From the NCBI GenBank assembly GCA_937872125.1, contig CALMNY010000342.1:1-5747 (forward strand): a stretch of DNA of 5,747 nucleotides. Reading direction: 5' to 3'. This document shows, in pieces, positions 4,275-5,747 of this stretch; positions within the stretch are counted from its first letter, which is position 1; each line of letters opens with the position of its first letter. The DNA is from an uncultured Candidatus Competibacteraceae bacterium. Its GTDB lineage: Bacteria; Pseudomonadota; Gammaproteobacteria; Competibacterales; Competibacteraceae. The position numbers and the translations under genes were made by a program. Under the pieces are notes generated by a model. That model had not been told where the DNA came from, did not search any database, and saw only the letters and a program-made list of their open reading frames with translations.

Positions 4275-5747
4275 TCACGGCTTGGCCGCTTTTTCAGGAG
4301 GTTTCCGCCAAACTCTGAGCAGAATCTGCGTCCGATCCCACCAGGTCAGCCGCTTGTCCGCCAGGGCTTCCATGAAATCGGAAAGAATCTTGGAGTTGGC
4401 AACCGCGTAGTTGACCAGCAGCGAACTGGGAATGAGCACGATGCAAAAAATCAGCAGCTTGACCCAGCCGGGCTGATTGGTTTCGTCAAACAGGTTCATC
4501 CCCAGGAACCCGGTGGCGACGGTCGCCACCAGCCCCAGCGTGGTCACCACCGTCAGGCGCATCACGGTGCCCGCCTGCCGCCGCTGACTGTCGCTGTCCA
4601 AAAAATGATTCATCTCCTTGACCGAGGTGCTGACATCCTGATAAATCCGGTCGGTGTTGAGATGGCCGGTCAGCAGCCGGAACAAATCCCGAATCTGCGC
4701 CTGATCGGAAACTTCGTGAAACCAGTAGCGTTCGGTGAAGCGCAGGAACGTGGCCATGATCCGGCGGATTTCCCGCTTGAAGACTCTAACCGAATCCAGG
4801 TCGTGGACATCGAGCTGGCTGATCGCCACCACCAACCATTCCGAAAACAGCATCAGGGCCGCTTTCTGGAAGTGAGCGATCAGGTTGACGATGAAATATT
4901 GATGGCGGAACTGGCCCAGCAGGCCGGTTTCGGAATCCACGAAAAAGGGGTGACTGGCCTTGCCGACGACCACGAAGGCTTGGCCGCAGCACAGGTAGCG
5001 ACTGGACAGCGCCGGGTTGTCCTCCGGGTCCCAGAATTTGTCGTAACAGTAGTGCTCTTCAAAATGCGCCAGTTCCTTGGCGGAGTACGGCAGGGTGTTG
5101 GACGGTCCGGGCTTGGTTACCAGCGCCAGCCGGGCGAAGTCGCCGCGCGTCAGGCTTTGCGGGTCGCTAAAGCTCAGATAGGCCAGCAGCGGCATCCGGT
5201 GGTATTCGATCTGCCGGTAGCGGATCGCGGCCTCGCGGTCGGAATGGTACAGGGCCAACGGACGCAGCAGATACTCCCAATGAGCGGAGATGTTGGGAGA
5301 ACGGTGCTGGCAGGTGAACTCGAGGTATTTATCCCGGTTGTCGTAGTCGGACGCCGCCAGCGTTTTGCCCGTCGCCGACAGCCACTCCACCCGGTACGGA
5401 CATTGGCCGCCCTGGCCATTGGGTTCCCAGAATGCCGGGTAGGCCCGCCCGACTTTGAACAGAACGTCCTCGACCAGCAACAGGGGGAGGTCGTTGGCGA
5501 AGAATTCCACCGCCAGGATGATGATGTCGATGTCGTAGAAGAAATAGAGGTCAATATGGGCGATCTGGAACAGCAACGGCGGGGTTGAGGTGTCGAGAAC
5601 GACCCGCATTCGGGCGACATCGCTGCGACGGAATACCCGGATCGGGGATTTGCCGTAGCCGACCTGGCCTTCGCGGCCTTCGCTCTCGCCATACAGGAAA
5701 CGCTGCACGTAAGGCAGAAAGGTGATGAATTCCTTGTAGTGCCGCTC
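4275..5747 (-). CDS. CorA-like divalent-cation transporter family protein (N terminus cut by window edge)
   Basis: The frame is open from the right edge to the TGA at 4275-4277, giving 490 visible residues. A GTG at 5706-5708 could be taken as a start. However, the 13 codons before it continue the conserved-looking text (HYKEF, then FLPYVQRFLYG), so the true start is outside the window. The C terminus has the CorA layout: two membrane segments at about residues 397-418 and 429-450, with the GMN motif at 416-418 (GFLGMNLF) closing the first. A short loop containing DETNQPG and a basic cytoplasmic tail (RKPPEKAAKP) follow. CorA proteins are pentameric Mg2+/Co2+ channels. The cytoplasmic part here is much longer than in classic CorA, and the usual acidic MPEL loop is absent. 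This places it in a divergent CorA-like subfamily, so substrate and transport activity are inferred. Confidence 0.85.
   Translation of the reverse strand, partial: ERHYKEFITFLPYVQRFLYGESEGREGQVGYGKSPIRVFRRSDVARMRVVLDTSTPPLLFQIAHIDLYFFYDIDIIILAVEFFANDLPLLLVEDVLFKVGRAYPAFWEPNGQGGQCPYRVEWLSATGKTLAASDYDNRDKYLEFTCQHRSPNISAHWEYLLRPLALYHSDREAAIRYRQIEYHRMPLLAYLSFSDPQSLTRGDFARLALVTKPGPSNTLPYSAKELAHFEEHYCYDKFWDPEDNPALSSRYLCCGQAFVVVGKASHPFFVDSETGLLGQFRHQYFIVNLIAHFQKAALMLFSEWLVVAISQLDVHDLDSVRVFKREIRRIMATFLRFTERYWFHEVSDQAQIRDLFRLLTGHLNTDRIYQDVSTSVKEMNHFLDSDSQRRQAGTVMRLTVVTTLGLVATVATGFLGMNLFDETNQPGWVKLLIFCIVLIPSSLLVNYAVANSKILSDFMEALADKRLTWWDRTQILLRVWRKPPEKAAKP

Noticed and set aside
4278..4294. A 4-bp stem (CGGC/GCCG) followed by CTTTTT, resembling a terminator for the plus-strand genes
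   Set aside because: The stem is too short to be convincing, and the bases encode the Lys/Ala-rich C terminus of the CorA-like protein on the other strand.
4230..5588. A 452-codon open frame on the plus strand opposite the CorA-like gene
   Set aside because: The opposite strand encodes clear CorA features, including GMN and two membrane segments. The plus-strand translation is rich in Gln, Arg, Gly and Val without domains, as expected for a shadow frame.
1..5747. CRISPR arrays, tRNA or rRNA genes, insertion-sequence ends
   Set aside because: I looked for spaced direct repeats, cloverleaf-like segments, rRNA-like text and transposase motifs, and saw none.

Overview
The window is GC-rich DNA (roughly 60% by eye) with bacterial Shine-Dalgarno sites and codon use. 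The gene families are an AAA-ATPase/PD-(D/E)XK protein, a Uma2 endonuclease, a Cys-rich Sec-exported protein, a PqqD-like protein and a GMN-motif CorA-like protein. Together they suggest a Gram-negative bacterium, most plausibly a gammaproteobacterium with an environmental or sulfur-purple/Competibacter-like gene repertoire. That taxonomic guess is inference from gene content only; there is no rRNA or other phylogenetic marker here.

Layout. Positions 1-1467 (minus) hold most of an AAA-ATPase-like protein that runs off the left edge just before its predicted C-terminal nuclease active site. Positions 1468-1711 are a divergent intergenic region with an AT-rich stretch and several overlapping inverted repeats. 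Positions 1712-2668 (plus) encode a 318-residue exported protein of unknown function, with six cysteines in three evenly arranged pairs. Positions 2746-2919 (plus) encode a 57-residue ORF with a good ribosome binding site and signal peptide. It is followed by about 370 bases (2920-3289) in which coding-like stretches switch frame, probably a decayed gene. Positions 3318-3893 (plus) encode a Uma2-family endonuclease, followed 41 bases later by a PqqD-like protein with a TTG start (3935-4207). Positions 4275-5747 (minus) hold the C-terminal 490 residues of a CorA-like membrane protein whose start lies beyond the right edge.

How the genes fit together. No complete pathway is visible. The Uma2 and PqqD genes may share a transcript, and the corA-like gene converges on them. 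The window looks like an accessory region carrying nuclease-type genes that are common in multi-copy, horizontally acquired families. The PqqD-like protein normally assists a radical-SAM or other RiPP-modifying enzyme, but no such partner or precursor peptide is recognisable here. The most interesting items are this orphan PqqD next to Uma2, the three-disulfide exported protein with its inverted-repeat-rich promoter region, and the frame-switching remnant at 2746-3289. No clear evidence of a complete new system was found.
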